A DNA stretch of 64,000 bases from CAYPAV01 sp964408805 (GTDB lineage: Bacteria; Pseudomonadota; Alphaproteobacteria; UBA8366), in the NCBI GenBank assembly GCA_964408805.1, contig CAYPAV010000011.1, forward strand, positions 1 to 64,000, read 5' to 3'. Below are positions 10,461-20,267 of the stretch, piece after piece. A model generated the notes under the pieces. The model was not told where the DNA came from, searched no databases, and saw nothing but the letters and a program-made list of their open reading frames with translations. The translations under genes and the position numbers were made by a program. Positions within the stretch are counted from its first letter, which is position 1. Every line of letters begins with the position of its first letter.

Positions 10461-11095
10461 CCGATGGCAAGCGAGGGCCCTTGAGGGTCGGAATTGGCGG
10501 GCCGGTGGGCTCCGGCAAGACGGCGTTGACGGATGCGCTCTGCAAGCGTATGCGCGTCCATTACGACATCGCCGCCGTGACAAACGATATCTATACCCGC
10601 GAGGACGCGGAGTTCCTGACCCGGAGCGGCGCATTGACCCCGGACCGGATCATGGGGGTCGAAACCGGCGGCTGCCCGCACACCGCCATTCGCGAGGATG
10701 CCTCGATGAACCTCGCCGCGGTCGCGGAGATGAATGAAAAATTCCCCGACCTCGAAGTCGTCTTCATCGAATCGGGTGGCGACAATCTGGCCGCGACCTT
10801 CTCGCCCGAACTGGCGGACATTACGCTGTACGTGATCGACGTCTCGGCCGGCGACAAGATCCCACGAAAAGGTGGCCCCGGCATCACGCGTTCGGATCTC
10901 CTGGTCATCAACAAGACCGACCTGGCGCCGCTGGTCGGCGCCGATCTCGACGTGATGGATCGCGACTCGCGGAAGATGCGGGCCGAGCGGCCGTTCTATT
11001 TTACCAACTTGAAAGCCGGCGACGGGGTGACGAAAATTGTCGACTTCATTGTCGATATCGGCGGATTGCCGCGGCGGACCGCGGCCGCCGAATAA
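10457..11095 (+). CDS. ureG: urease accessory GTPase UreG
   Basis: SIMIBI-class GTPase that powers nickel insertion into urease, 212 aa. P-loop GPVGSGKTALTDALC, the nickel-binding CPH in GGCPHTAIREDAS, ESGGDNLAATFSPEL switch region and guanine-specifying NKTDLAPLVG are all intact. Translationally coupled to ureF through the ATGA at 10457-10460. Confidence 0.97.
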   Translation: MTDGKRGPLRVGIGGPVGSGKTALTDALCKRMRVHYDIAAVTNDIYTREDAEFLTRSGALTPDRIMGVETGGCPHTAIREDASMNLAAVAEMNEKFPDLEVVFIESGGDNLAATFSPELADITLYVIDVSAGDKIPRKGGPGITRSDLLVINKTDLAPLVGADLDVMDRDSRKMRAERPFYFTNLKAGDGVTKIVDFIVDIGGLPRRTAAAE

Positions 11096-11117
11096 GATGA
11101 GATAAAGGGGGCGGACC

Positions 11118-11927
11118 ATGCGGTTCGAAAACCGGGTTGCGATCATCATTGGTGCAGGCCAAGCGCCGGGCGAAAGCGAGGCCATCGGCAATGGCCGGGC
11201 AACAGCCCTGCTGTTCGCGCGCGAGGGCGCCAAGGTCTGCTGCGTCGACCGCTATCTCGAATCGGCGGAAGAAACCGCGACGATGATTTCGGAAGAAGGA
11301 GGGACGGCGATGTCGTTCGCCGCCGACGTCACCGACGAAGACGCGGTCGCGGCCGCAATCGAGGCTAGTTCCAAGGCCTGGGGCGGCCTCGATATCCTGC
11401 ACAACAATGTTGGCATCAGCGTCGAGGGCGGAGATGCACCGCTTGGCGATGTCTCCGCCGAGGCCTTCGACCGCATCATGCGGGTCAACCTGCTCGGCAC
11501 CATGTATGCCTGCAAGTACGCGCTGCCGATCATGCGGAAGAAAAAGCGCGGCGCGATCGTCAACATTTCCTCCGCGTCGGCCCATTGGACCGGGCATCCG
11601 ACGGTGCTCTATCCGACCTCCAAAATGGCCATGATCAGCTTCACCCGGCAGATCGCGATCCAGAACGCGGAATACGGCATTCGCGCCAACGCCATCTTGC
11701 CGGGATTGATGGACACGCCGATGGCGGTCGATCGCCGGGTCGAGACCCTGGGCCGGACCCGCGAGGACATCGCCGCCGAGCGCGATGCCAAGGTGCCGCT
11801 GCTGAACAAGATGGGCACCGGCTGGGACGTCGCCCACGCCGCCGTCTTCCTCGCCTCCGACGAGGCCGGCTTCATCACCGGCATCGAATTGCCCGTCGAC
11901 GGCGGCTCGCTCGCGCGGGTGGGTTAG
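11118..11927 (+). CDS. SDR family NAD(P)-dependent oxidoreductase
   Basis: Short-chain dehydrogenase, 269 aa. Residues 9-20 carry the cofactor loop (GAGQAPGESEAIGNG, longer than the usual GxxxGxG), then DILHNNVG, the catalytic Ser in NISSASAHW and the Tyr/Lys pair in YPTSK. The C terminus GIELPVDGGSL is typical. It sits 22 bp after ureG on the same strand and may be co-transcribed, but its substrate cannot be deduced. Its end overlaps the convergent SMP-30 gene by four bases. Confidence 0.9.
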   Translation: MRFENRVAIIIGAGQAPGESEAIGNGRATALLFAREGAKVCCVDRYLESAEETATMISEEGGTAMSFAADVTDEDAVAAAIEASSKAWGGLDILHNNVGISVEGGDAPLGDVSAEAFDRIMRVNLLGTMYACKYALPIMRKKKRGAIVNISSASAHWTGHPTVLYPTSKMAMISFTRQIAIQNAEYGIRANAILPGLMDTPMAVDRRVETLGRTREDIAAERDAKVPLLNKMGTGWDVAHAAVFLASDEAGFITGIELPVDGGSLARVG

Positions 11928-12856
11928 GTGTTCAGGAAATTCAGCGGCAGGCCCGGACGCGGCCACTCGCATTCGACCAGCAGGCCCTGCCAGGAGAGGG
12001 TGATATAGGCGGTCCGCAGACCCTCGCCGCCGAAACAGATATTCGTGGTGTAGGAATCTCCGGTCTCGACAAACTCCACCGTGCCGCCTTCCGGGCTCGC
12101 GACCGTAATGCCGCCGGTGAAGAGTGTTGCAACACAAACATTTCCGCCGGCCTCGACCGCCAGTGAATCGAAGCGGCGAAAGCCCGTGTCCGACGTTAGA
12201 TACCGCCCGCCGTTCAGGGATTCCGGATAGGGCAGCATCTCGACCTCGCCCTCGCCGGTGATCGCATAGCTGTATAGGCGGCCGCCCTCGGTTTCGGCGA
12301 CGTAGAGGGTTTTCTCGTCCGGCGAGAGGCCGATTCCGTTCGGCGTCGTAAAGGGCTGGATGACTTCCTTGATCTCGCTGCCGTCGGACCGCGCCCAGTA
12401 GATGGCGCCCCGATCCAGGTCGCGGGCGCGTGCCTTGCCGAGATCGGTGAACCACATATTACCCTGGCGGTCGAAGACGATATCGTTCGGCCCGCTCAAC
12501 TTGTGTTCGCCGCAACGCTCGTACAGCCGCTCGACCTTGCCGGTCTCAAGATCGATCCGTTCGATCCGTCCGGTCTCGTAGTCGTCCGCCTGGCCGACCG
12601 GGCGGATTCCGCCGGAGCTCGGATCATAGGTCCAATTGAACCCGCCGTTGTTGCAGACATAGCAGGCCCCATCGGGCCCGATCGCCGCCCCGTTCGGCCC
12701 GCCGCCGGGTTCGGCGACGACTTCCTTTCGCCCATCGGGAAGCACCCGGGTCAATCTGCCGCCCTCGATCTCGACCAGAATGACGGAGCCGTCCGGCATG
12801 GCGATGGGACCTTCGGGAAAGCGCAGGCCGTCCGTGATGGTGCGGAATTGAGTCAT
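11924..12856 (-). CDS. SMP-30/gluconolactonase/LRE family protein
   Basis: Six-bladed beta-propeller lactonase-type hydrolase, 310 aa. Metal-ligand regions of the family are seen as LRFPEGP near the N terminus, LSGPNDIVFDRQGNMWFTD in the middle and TTPNGIGLSPDEKTLYVAET later. No signal peptide is visible, so it is probably cytoplasmic and acts on a sugar-acid or related lactone; the exact substrate is unknown. Confidence 0.88.
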   Translation of the reverse strand: MTQFRTITDGLRFPEGPIAMPDGSVILVEIEGGRLTRVLPDGRKEVVAEPGGGPNGAAIGPDGACYVCNNGGFNWTYDPSSGGIRPVGQADDYETGRIERIDLETGKVERLYERCGEHKLSGPNDIVFDRQGNMWFTDLGKARARDLDRGAIYWARSDGSEIKEVIQPFTTPNGIGLSPDEKTLYVAETEGGRLYSYAITGEGEVEMLPYPESLNGGRYLTSDTGFRRFDSLAVEAGGNVCVATLFTGGITVASPEGGTVEFVETGDSYTTNICFGGEGLRTAYITLSWQGLLVECEWPRPGLPLNFLNT

Positions 12857-12925
12857 TGTTCTACCGGTGTGATTTTCGTCAGGGATGGGAGTCGTTCTTA
12901 AGTGTTAAGAATCGGCAATTTCCCG

Positions 12926-14551
12926 TCAAGCCGCAAGCGGCCGGTGGCTGGACTTTTCGGTACCCATCCGGGCGGGCGCCGCTCGTGAGCCGGACCCCCG
13001 TTGCGGGACCTTGGGCAGGGCGAAACCCTGCTGATGGCAGGCCTTGGTAATCACGGTGACCTTCCACCACGCACCACCGGCGACCGCCCCAATGCCGGCC
13101 AAGGCGATCAGGAACGGCAGCTCCGGCCAGACCCAAAGGAAGAGGGCAAAGCAGAAAAAAGGCAGCCCATGGCCGATCAGATGCAAGGCGGGCGTGATCG
13201 CGGCCAGCGCGTCGCGGGCCAGGGGAGCAATGCCTTCGGCTTCGGCGGTGTCGCAATAGCCGCGCCAGAGAAAGGCATTGAATGCCACCATGACGATGCC
13301 GACGGCGGCGGCAACCGACGCCGTCCCGGCCAATTCGGGGAGGAGTGCGGCGACGATGGCCAAGAGGCCGGCCCCTTCCAGCAAGCCGGTGGCCAGCAGC
13401 ATCCACACCATCGACGGGACTCGCCAGGCCGTGATGCCCTTGCCCGCGGGCAGGATGCGGGCCTGGCAATAGAGGAAGGCGGCCGCTTCCACCGCGAGCG
13501 CCAAGTGCAGGATCTCGGCCGGCCATAGGAGATCCGCCAGCAGCGTCGGATAGAACAGGGCGACCACATATGTCTCCCGCGTCATCCAGGATGTCTGCGG
13601 CCGCCGCAAGACATGGAGAAATCGAAATTTTCTGGCAATTTCCAGGAAAACGCAGAACAGCCCCACGGCCATGCCAACCCCGGCGACGAGGTTGATCGCC
13701 GCTAGCGCGCCTTGCGGGAGGCCGCCGGCGACATGTGCGAGCCAGGCCACGACGACCAACCCCGTGCTCATGCCGCCGAGAGTGAAGTTCATCGCCGCCC
13801 GCATATCCCAGAAAGTCTGCCGTTTACCGATCAGCGGGTTGCCCGGATCGCGCAAGGCATCGTCGTCCGTATCGTCCGGCGCGCGGTCGCGCCCCGGCAT
13901 GCTTTCGGGAATGCCATAGAGGTATTTGATCTGCGGATCGGTCTCCAGCTCGGCATGCATCTGAAAGGCCCGACCGTCGCCGGCCAATCGCGAAACGATG
14001 CTTTTTGAATCGGCGAAATCACCGAAATGAATGGCGTTGGCGATGCAGGCGTTGGCGCAGGCGGGGGTGGCCTCGGGGTCGAGCCCCGGCGTCAGGCCCT
14101 CCGCCAACCCGCTGTCGATACGATCGACGCAGAAGGTGCATTTATTGGCGACGCCGATCCGCTCCCCATGCGCGACTTGCTCTTCCTGGGCGGTCGGCCG
14201 GCCATAATACCAATTCTGCTCATGGGCGATGTTCCGCGCCTGATAGGGGCAGGCCACCGCGCAATAACCGCAGCCGATGCAGAGGTCGTAATCCATGGTG
14301 ACCAGACCGTCGTCGCGCTGGCCGGTGGCGCCGGTCGGGCATACGGGCACGCAAGCCGGCTCTGCGCAATGCTGGCAGCCGGTGACCAAAAACAAGCGCT
14401 CGACATCGGGGAACCGCCCGAGTTCGACATCGACCACACGGCGCCACTGCACGCCCGGCGGCGTGTCGTTGGCGTGCTTGCAGGCGATCGTGCAGGTCTG
14501 ACAACCGACACAGCTGTTCAGGTCGATGACCATGCCGTAGCGCTGGTTCAT
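12926..14551 (-). CDS. 4Fe-4S ferredoxin fused to DmsC-like membrane anchor
   Basis: Electron-transfer and quinone-side subunit in one chain, 541 aa. Residues 1-230 hold four cysteine clusters of the DmsB/PhsB type (CVGCQTCTIACKH, CQHCAEPACVPVCPTGA, CIGCGYCAVACPY, CTFCVDRID plus ACANAC). Residues 265-520 are hydrophobic with about eight membrane segments. DmsB and DmsC are normally separate proteins, so the fusion is notable; PadC/PadD of phenylacetyl-CoA:acceptor oxidoreductase is a possible relative. The start at 14551 overlaps the upstream oxidoreductase stop by four bases; last gene of the six-gene operon. Confidence 0.85.
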   Translation of the reverse strand: MNQRYGMVIDLNSCVGCQTCTIACKHANDTPPGVQWRRVVDVELGRFPDVERLFLVTGCQHCAEPACVPVCPTGATGQRDDGLVTMDYDLCIGCGYCAVACPYQARNIAHEQNWYYGRPTAQEEQVAHGERIGVANKCTFCVDRIDSGLAEGLTPGLDPEATPACANACIANAIHFGDFADSKSIVSRLAGDGRAFQMHAELETDPQIKYLYGIPESMPGRDRAPDDTDDDALRDPGNPLIGKRQTFWDMRAAMNFTLGGMSTGLVVVAWLAHVAGGLPQGALAAINLVAGVGMAVGLFCVFLEIARKFRFLHVLRRPQTSWMTRETYVVALFYPTLLADLLWPAEILHLALAVEAAAFLYCQARILPAGKGITAWRVPSMVWMLLATGLLEGAGLLAIVAALLPELAGTASVAAAVGIVMVAFNAFLWRGYCDTAEAEGIAPLARDALAAITPALHLIGHGLPFFCFALFLWVWPELPFLIALAGIGAVAGGAWWKVTVITKACHQQGFALPKVPQRGSGSRAAPARMGTEKSSHRPLAA

Positions 14552-17295
14552 GCGGTCGCTCTCTTGGCGTCTCGGTCCTTGGAGACCTTCACCCGGACGA
14601 TGTCGGAGCCGCTGCCCGTGCCGTCGGTGAGGGAAAGCGAGATGTCGGTCACCGAATTCAAGCTCGGCAGATTCAGATCCTTGGCGAAGGGTGTCGCCCA
14701 ATGATCGAACTGGCCGATCATCAGCACGGTGTCGGGCCGAATACCCTGGCGCAGCACGGCGCGACCGCGGGTCTCCCCGGTCACGGATTCGATGACCACC
14801 GGATCGCCCTGGGCAATGCCGAGCTTCTCCGCCGTCTCCATGTTGAGAATGACGCCGGAATGCCCGGCGACGTTCTCCGCCACCTCGTAGATCAAGGGAA
14901 TGCCGACATTGGCGCCCCAGGCATATTGCATGCTGCGCGCGGTCAGGGCCCAGAGCGGGTAGTCGTCCGGATCGCCGCCCTTCTCGCGTACATGGTCGGT
15001 CCAGACCTTAGGAAAGGATTCATAGACCGGCAGCGCGTCGTAATCCTTCAGCTGGCCGTCCCACCATTCGACGCCGACCTCGTGCAGACGTTTGGCGAGC
15101 TGCGCGCCATGACGCTTGATCCGTTCCTGATAAGGGAGTTCGAAGCGAATGCCGCGTTCCCGCATATAGGGGTAGAGGTACCATTCGCGCTGCGCGAATT
15201 CGCGCAGCATGTAGCCGTTCTCCTTGAACCAGTCGATGCCGTGGACCTCTTCGCCGTCGCTCAGATCATGGCTCGCCGCCTTGGCGACCCGGTCCCAGAT
15301 TTCGTCCCGGCCATAGGCCACGTCCGGTTCCAGGCCGTAATCGAACTTGTCGTTCTGCAGCCTCATGCCGGCGGCACCTCGGTTCACGGCCGTGTTGTAC
15401 TCGGCCAAGAGACCGGCGCGTTTGCAGAGTTCGGTGGCGATATCCGTCATGTCCATGCAATCCGCGACCGGCTCGACCACTGGCTGGCGGATCATCCAGC
15501 CCTGATGTTTCCAGAACTGCTCGCCGGAGCCGGTCCCGCCGATCCGGCTCAATTGCAGGCTCTCCAAATCGGTCGCCTCCGGCAGGACGATGTCCGCCAT
15601 GTGATTGGTCTCGTCCTTGGTGTAGGCGAAGGAAACGGTGAAGGGGAACTCCGCGATCCGCTCGGCCACTTCCGGGGCGTTCCAGGACGAGATCGCCGGA
15701 TTGGTGCGATAGCAGAACCAGAGGTCCGGCAGGGTCGGGCGCGGCCAGTTGTCGGGTGCCTCCTTCTGAAACAGCCAGGGCAGATGGGCCGGTCCCAGGG
15801 CCGGCGCCCAGGGCGAACTGCTGGAGAGCGGGACCAGGGTGTTGTAGCCGTTCCGGATTCGGGGCTGGCTCGCCCAGCCGTCCTTCGAGGTCTCGTTGAA
15901 CGGGAAATCCATGATCCCGTCACGGCTCGATTTGACGCTGAGATGGCGCGCATTGGCGGGGCGGTTCAGACGCACCTTGGTACCGAGATTGGCTCCCGGC
16001 ACCTCGATGGCGCCGACGAGGACGGTCAGCAAGGTGCGGGCCCAGACCGCGTGATAGCCGCCCGGCCCGTTATTGATGCTCTTGCCCAGCATCACGGCGA
16101 CCGGGCGCAAGGGCAGGATCTCGCCCTCGATCTCCACGGTCTCGCCGACCCTTGCATGGGCCACGAATTCGTCGCCGACCCGGCGGATGGTCTCCGCCGG
16201 CACGTCGCATTCCGCCTCCGCCCATTCCGGCCCGTAATCGGCGATGTGATCGAGCAGCATCTGGAAGGCGGGCCGCGCCTCGACGTCGTCATGGCGCCAG
16301 GCCTCGTCGTCGGCGCCCAACTCCAGTCCCGAAGCCGCGAAGGTGCCGTCGAGGGCCGGTTCGGCGATCGCCGCGTCAAAGGGTTTTGCGCAACCCTCCG
16401 CCAGATCCCAGATCAGCGGCTTCTGGCTCTCCGGGTCGCGGAGATAATAGCCGTTCGGCGCCACCAGATAGGGCGCCGTGGTGTCCTCGGCCAGGAAGCG
16501 GACGTCGCAGACCTCGCGCCAATCGCGCTCCAGCACGATGCGGTGGATCACACCAAAGAGGAAGGCGGCGTCGGTCTTCGGCTTGATCGGCACCCACTCC
16601 GCCGACATCGCACCGGTGACCGAGAGATGCGGCTCCACCATCACGCGTTTCAGGCCGCGCCGGCGCGCCTCCGCCCCGCGTCGGACGCCGGTGGCGCCGC
16701 CCGAGGCATCGACGTTATTGCCGCAATTGATGACGTATTCGCAGTAGGGGGAATCGACAGCGAGGGTGAAGGCGCGCTGCCACAGTTCGCCGTAGAGATG
16801 TTCCGAATGGTAGCACTTGACCCCCTGGCCGGCGCCGAAGCCGAGATCGGCCGGACCCCAGGCCGCCAACAGGGCCGGAAAACTGCCCATGAAACGGGTC
16901 GGCGTGCCGCCGCCGCCGAAGCTGGCGGCAAGGCGCGGATAGCCTGAATTATCCTTCAGGCCCTTGGCCCGGTTCTCCCGCAGCTTGCCCGCCACGGTGT
17001 CCAGCGCCTCCTCCCAGCTGATCGGCACGAAGCCCGGATCCTCGTCGCGGCCCTTCTTCGGATTGGTCCGCTTCATGGGTTGGGCGACCCGGTCCGGGTT
17101 GTAGGTCTTCTGCACCAGGCCGTAGGCCTTGACGCAGGGTGTGCCGCGCCCCGGGTGCTGGCCGCAGATATTCAGGTTGGGCTCGATCCGCACCGCGACC
17201 CCATCCTCGACCTCGACCTTGATCAGGTCGGGGCCCGAGACGCATTGGAAGCAATAGGTCGGGACTTTCCTGTTCTCCGGCCGCGCGGCGGTCAT
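14548..17295 (-). CDS. molybdopterin oxidoreductase, DMSO-reductase family (catalytic subunit 1)
   Basis: Large Mo-bisMGD oxidoreductase, 915 aa. The N terminus has a CFQC pair with further Cys at about residues 44 and 54 (NICGQHPGRGTPCVKAYG) for a 4Fe-4S cluster, and the remainder shows family blocks such as TNPKKGRDEDPGFVPISWEE and ETNHMADIVLPEATDLE. No twin-arginine signal is present, so it should act on the cytoplasmic face. The Mo ligand is not certain; a cysteine in GVKCYHSEHL is a candidate. It lies 48 bp after a second, divergent oxidoreductase, suggesting either a two-enzyme complex or a catalytic pair. Substrate unknown. Confidence 0.85.
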   Translation of the reverse strand: MTAARPENRKVPTYCFQCVSGPDLIKVEVEDGVAVRIEPNLNICGQHPGRGTPCVKAYGLVQKTYNPDRVAQPMKRTNPKKGRDEDPGFVPISWEEALDTVAGKLRENRAKGLKDNSGYPRLAASFGGGGTPTRFMGSFPALLAAWGPADLGFGAGQGVKCYHSEHLYGELWQRAFTLAVDSPYCEYVINCGNNVDASGGATGVRRGAEARRRGLKRVMVEPHLSVTGAMSAEWVPIKPKTDAAFLFGVIHRIVLERDWREVCDVRFLAEDTTAPYLVAPNGYYLRDPESQKPLIWDLAEGCAKPFDAAIAEPALDGTFAASGLELGADDEAWRHDDVEARPAFQMLLDHIADYGPEWAEAECDVPAETIRRVGDEFVAHARVGETVEIEGEILPLRPVAVMLGKSINNGPGGYHAVWARTLLTVLVGAIEVPGANLGTKVRLNRPANARHLSVKSSRDGIMDFPFNETSKDGWASQPRIRNGYNTLVPLSSSSPWAPALGPAHLPWLFQKEAPDNWPRPTLPDLWFCYRTNPAISSWNAPEVAERIAEFPFTVSFAYTKDETNHMADIVLPEATDLESLQLSRIGGTGSGEQFWKHQGWMIRQPVVEPVADCMDMTDIATELCKRAGLLAEYNTAVNRGAAGMRLQNDKFDYGLEPDVAYGRDEIWDRVAKAASHDLSDGEEVHGIDWFKENGYMLREFAQREWYLYPYMRERGIRFELPYQERIKRHGAQLAKRLHEVGVEWWDGQLKDYDALPVYESFPKVWTDHVREKGGDPDDYPLWALTARSMQYAWGANVGIPLIYEVAENVAGHSGVILNMETAEKLGIAQGDPVVIESVTGETRGRAVLRQGIRPDTVLMIGQFDHWATPFAKDLNLPSLNSVTDISLSLTDGTGSGSDIVRVKVSKDRDAKRATA

Positions 17296-17343
17296 GAAGG
17301 TATCCTTGATCGGTTCCGACGTGCCGGATCTCTCCGCACGACC

Positions 17344-19941
17344 CTATTTGTATATCTTGACCTCGACGCAGTGATCCAGCGCCGTAGAGATCTTGTCGAT
17401 ATGGTCCAGATCGGTCGGCAACAGCGCGTTGAAGTTGATGCCCTTGCCGCGGGCGATCGGCATGCCGGGCGAGACATGGCCGAAATGACCGCCGACCCCG
17501 ACGACTTCGGGGTGGACGCATTGGCTCAGCTTGACCTTGGCCTTGACCTTCTCGACCGGCGATTCCAGCCACACCAGATCGCCATCCTGGATTCCCTTTT
17601 TGATGCCCACGGCCTCGTTGAGCAGGATGCTGTAGGCATCGGTGTGCTCGCAGATCTCGTCGACCCACGGGTTCTCGTTGCCGTAGCTGCCGTAGACATA
17701 CGGGAATTTGAAGTGAACCGCGATCAGGTCGTACTCGCCCTCCTGGATGGCGTGATAGGAGTGGCACGGCATCCAGTCCGAAAGCGGCTTGTAGTCCGAC
17801 ATATCCCAATCCAGGTCCAATTCCTCGACGACCCCCTTCAGCGTCTCGCCTTGCCACAGGAAGTGCTCGAGGTAGATCGGCACCCGGGCTTCGAGGGACG
17901 GTCCGTGATAGGATTCCTCGATGCCTCTCGGCCGCGTGATCCCGCCTTCCTTCTTGAACCAATCGAGATCGTGCTCTTCGCCGAACCAGGCGCAGGCCGT
18001 CCGGTCGATGACCTCGTCGATCGGGTAGCGCTGGCCCGGCTGCAGCGCCTGGTTACCCTTCAAGCCGTAAAGATGATTCAGCAACCGGTAGAGATCGCCG
18101 AGAAAACCTGTGCGCTCGGCAATTTCCTGGATCACCTCTTGTGGGTGCCGGACGCTCGGCGGCGGGGCGACCACGGGCTGACGCACATGCCAGTAGAAGT
18201 CATGCGCGCCGCAGGGTGGAATCAGATTGGCGCCGATGCCTGGAATAAAATCGAAGCGCTCAAGATAGGACGGGAACGGCAGAACGATGTCGTCGAACAG
18301 AGTCGTTTCGTTGATCTCCACCGCGAAGCCGAAGATGAATTTCAATGAGCGGTAGAGTTCGGCCACCTTCTTGATATCGCCGAAGGAACCGAAAGAGGAG
18401 TTCACCGGCGCGTGCAGCAATACCTCGATCTCTTCGCCCTCGGCGAGGCCGAAAGCATCCGGATTCTCGATCGTGATCGGCATCAGCGTGTGGAAATGCG
18501 AGGCCAGGGGAAACAGCTCGCCGATATCCCGGCGGATAGGCGCCGTCGGTGTGTGGCCGGGGAAGGCCTTGGGATGGGGCATCGGAATGATTTGTCCGCC
18601 ATGTTCCAGCATGCCGTCCTGGCCGCCGCTGGGTCCCCAGTGATAGGGCTGTTCGCCGGTCGCACCGGTGCTCATGATTCCGCCGGGTACATTGACCGCG
18701 CCGACCACCATGTTGACGAGCTTGAGCGGCCAGCACTGATGGAAACCGTGCTTGTGGCCCTGGCTCCCGCGCGCCCAGTCGATACAGGCGGGCCGGTAGG
18801 GCAACTCCACCCCGTCGATGGTGATGGTCTGGCCAATGCACGCCGCTTCGCCGAATTCCTCCGCCATGCGGCGGACGGTGGCGGCGGGTATCGTCGTGAT
18901 CTTCTCGGTCGCCTCCGGCGTATATCCGGCGACGTGCTCGCAAAGGAGCTCGAAAGACGGCCGGCCGGCCCGCCCCGCGGCCTCGTAGGACCCGGTGATC
19001 GCAGGATCCTTCAGGCTGGGGTCGTCATGCGTCTTGACGGTTTCGTCGGCGGCATCGAAGAGCAGCGGCTCGTTGGTTTCCGGATCGCGAAGATAGAGTC
19101 CGTCTTCGCCGATCAGATATGGGGCGTTGGTCTTATTTTTGAGGAATTCCCGATCATAGGTCCCGGTCTCGTTCAACAGCACGTGCAGCATGCTCAACGC
19201 CATCGCGGCATCGGTTCCGGGACGGATCGGAACCCATTCGTCCGCCTTGGCCGCGGCGAAACTGCCCACCGGATCGACCACCACCAGTTTCATGCCGCGG
19301 GCTTTGGCATCGGCCATATCGAGTGCGAGATGGGTGTAGGACCCCCTGGACGCGATACCGAGCTGGGTCCCGACCAGAATGCAATGCTTGGCGTAGTGCA
19401 GGTCGGCCTGCTGATGGAAGCCGCCGCCGGAGAAGAACTCGACCGGATGCACCACCTTCCCGCAGGTGGCCGAGGCGGCGATGATGACATGCGGGGTGCC
19501 GAAGGCACTGCCGAAGGATGAGAACCAGAACTGGTTGTCGCCGACGACCTCCCAAGCCTGAATCCAGAGTTTGCTGGGCTTATCGCGAATTCGGTCGAGC
19601 TGTGTCGCGATGGTGTCGATCGCCTCGTCCCAGGAAATCTCCTCCCAGCCGGGGTCTTCGTCGAAGCCCTTCTTCGGGTTGGTCCGCCGCAACGGCGTCG
19701 TGACCCGGTTCGGGTTGTAGAGGTTCATGACGGCGGCCTTGCCCTTGGCGCACATCCGGCCGCGATTCTGCGGACTCTCCGGATTGCCTTCAACCTTGGT
19801 CACCACGCCGTCTTCGACCAGCACCCGTACGCCGCAGCCGACATAACACATGCCGCAGGAGCTCATGATCCATTCCGAATTCGGGGTGTCTTCCGTGCTT
19901 TCCGCCGTCGTTTCGGGGGTCGCTTCCAGTACCGTATCCAT
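17344..19941 (-). CDS. molybdopterin oxidoreductase, DMSO-reductase family (catalytic subunit 2)
   Basis: Second Mo-bisMGD oxidoreductase of the operon, 865 aa. Iron-sulfur Cys motif SCGMCYVGCGVRV plus RMCAKG lies at residues 28-70, then LRRTNPKKGFDEDPGWEEIS and a likely Mo-binding cysteine in SATCGKVV. The first 25 residues are acidic and Thr-rich rather than a Tat signal, so the protein is predicted to be cytoplasmic. It starts two bases after the MoaD-like gene with GGAGG upstream. It differs too much from its neighbour to be a recent duplicate. Confidence 0.86.
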   Translation of the reverse strand: MDTVLEATPETTAESTEDTPNSEWIMSSCGMCYVGCGVRVLVEDGVVTKVEGNPESPQNRGRMCAKGKAAVMNLYNPNRVTTPLRRTNPKKGFDEDPGWEEISWDEAIDTIATQLDRIRDKPSKLWIQAWEVVGDNQFWFSSFGSAFGTPHVIIAASATCGKVVHPVEFFSGGGFHQQADLHYAKHCILVGTQLGIASRGSYTHLALDMADAKARGMKLVVVDPVGSFAAAKADEWVPIRPGTDAAMALSMLHVLLNETGTYDREFLKNKTNAPYLIGEDGLYLRDPETNEPLLFDAADETVKTHDDPSLKDPAITGSYEAAGRAGRPSFELLCEHVAGYTPEATEKITTIPAATVRRMAEEFGEAACIGQTITIDGVELPYRPACIDWARGSQGHKHGFHQCWPLKLVNMVVGAVNVPGGIMSTGATGEQPYHWGPSGGQDGMLEHGGQIIPMPHPKAFPGHTPTAPIRRDIGELFPLASHFHTLMPITIENPDAFGLAEGEEIEVLLHAPVNSSFGSFGDIKKVAELYRSLKFIFGFAVEINETTLFDDIVLPFPSYLERFDFIPGIGANLIPPCGAHDFYWHVRQPVVAPPPSVRHPQEVIQEIAERTGFLGDLYRLLNHLYGLKGNQALQPGQRYPIDEVIDRTACAWFGEEHDLDWFKKEGGITRPRGIEESYHGPSLEARVPIYLEHFLWQGETLKGVVEELDLDWDMSDYKPLSDWMPCHSYHAIQEGEYDLIAVHFKFPYVYGSYGNENPWVDEICEHTDAYSILLNEAVGIKKGIQDGDLVWLESPVEKVKAKVKLSQCVHPEVVGVGGHFGHVSPGMPIARGKGINFNALLPTDLDHIDKISTALDHCVEVKIYK

Positions 19942-19943
19942 AT

Positions 19944-20267
19944 CTAGCCTCCGCCGTACATCGGCAACATGATTACCTCGACGTCGCCCTTTCCCAGCTT
20001 CGTGGCGAAGCCGTCTTGATCCTCGATATTCTCGCCGTCGACGAACACCAACATGTAGTGATGCAGCGTCTCCGGACCGGCCAAAACCCGGGACGAAAAT
20101 CTCTCGCCATAACTATCCGAAAGGGAGGCCATCAGGTCGCTGACCGTGCCGTTTTCCGGCATATCGATCCGGAGCTGGCGCCGTCCGACAACGGCCGGAA
20201 GATCGCCCATGAATCTGACTTGGACGGCGCGTGGGGCCTCCTTGACGGCGACGGTATCGACGCTCAT
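19944..20267 (-). CDS. MoaD/ThiS-family ubiquitin-like protein
   Basis: Small beta-grasp protein, 107 aa. The C terminus ends in MYGGG, the flexible Gly-Gly tail needed for adenylation and thiocarboxylation in MoaD/ThiS proteins, and VQVRFMGDLPAVVGRRQLRI with NGTVSDLMASL fits the fold. About 25 residues longer at the N terminus than MoaD. It is embedded between the membrane subunit (four-base ATGA overlap) and the oxidoreductase (two-base gap), which implies a dedicated role: a sulfur carrier for cofactor sulfuration or a small structural subunit. No moaE, moeB or E1-like gene is adjacent. Confidence 0.82.
   Translation of the reverse strand: MSVDTVAVKEAPRAVQVRFMGDLPAVVGRRQLRIDMPENGTVSDLMASLSDSYGERFSSRVLAGPETLHHYMLVFVDGENIEDQDGFATKLGKGDVEVIMLPMYGGG

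Noticed and set aside
14701..16947. A 748-codon plus-strand frame
   Set aside because: Antisense to the molybdopterin oxidoreductase at 14548-17295; no recognisable domain or ribosome binding site.
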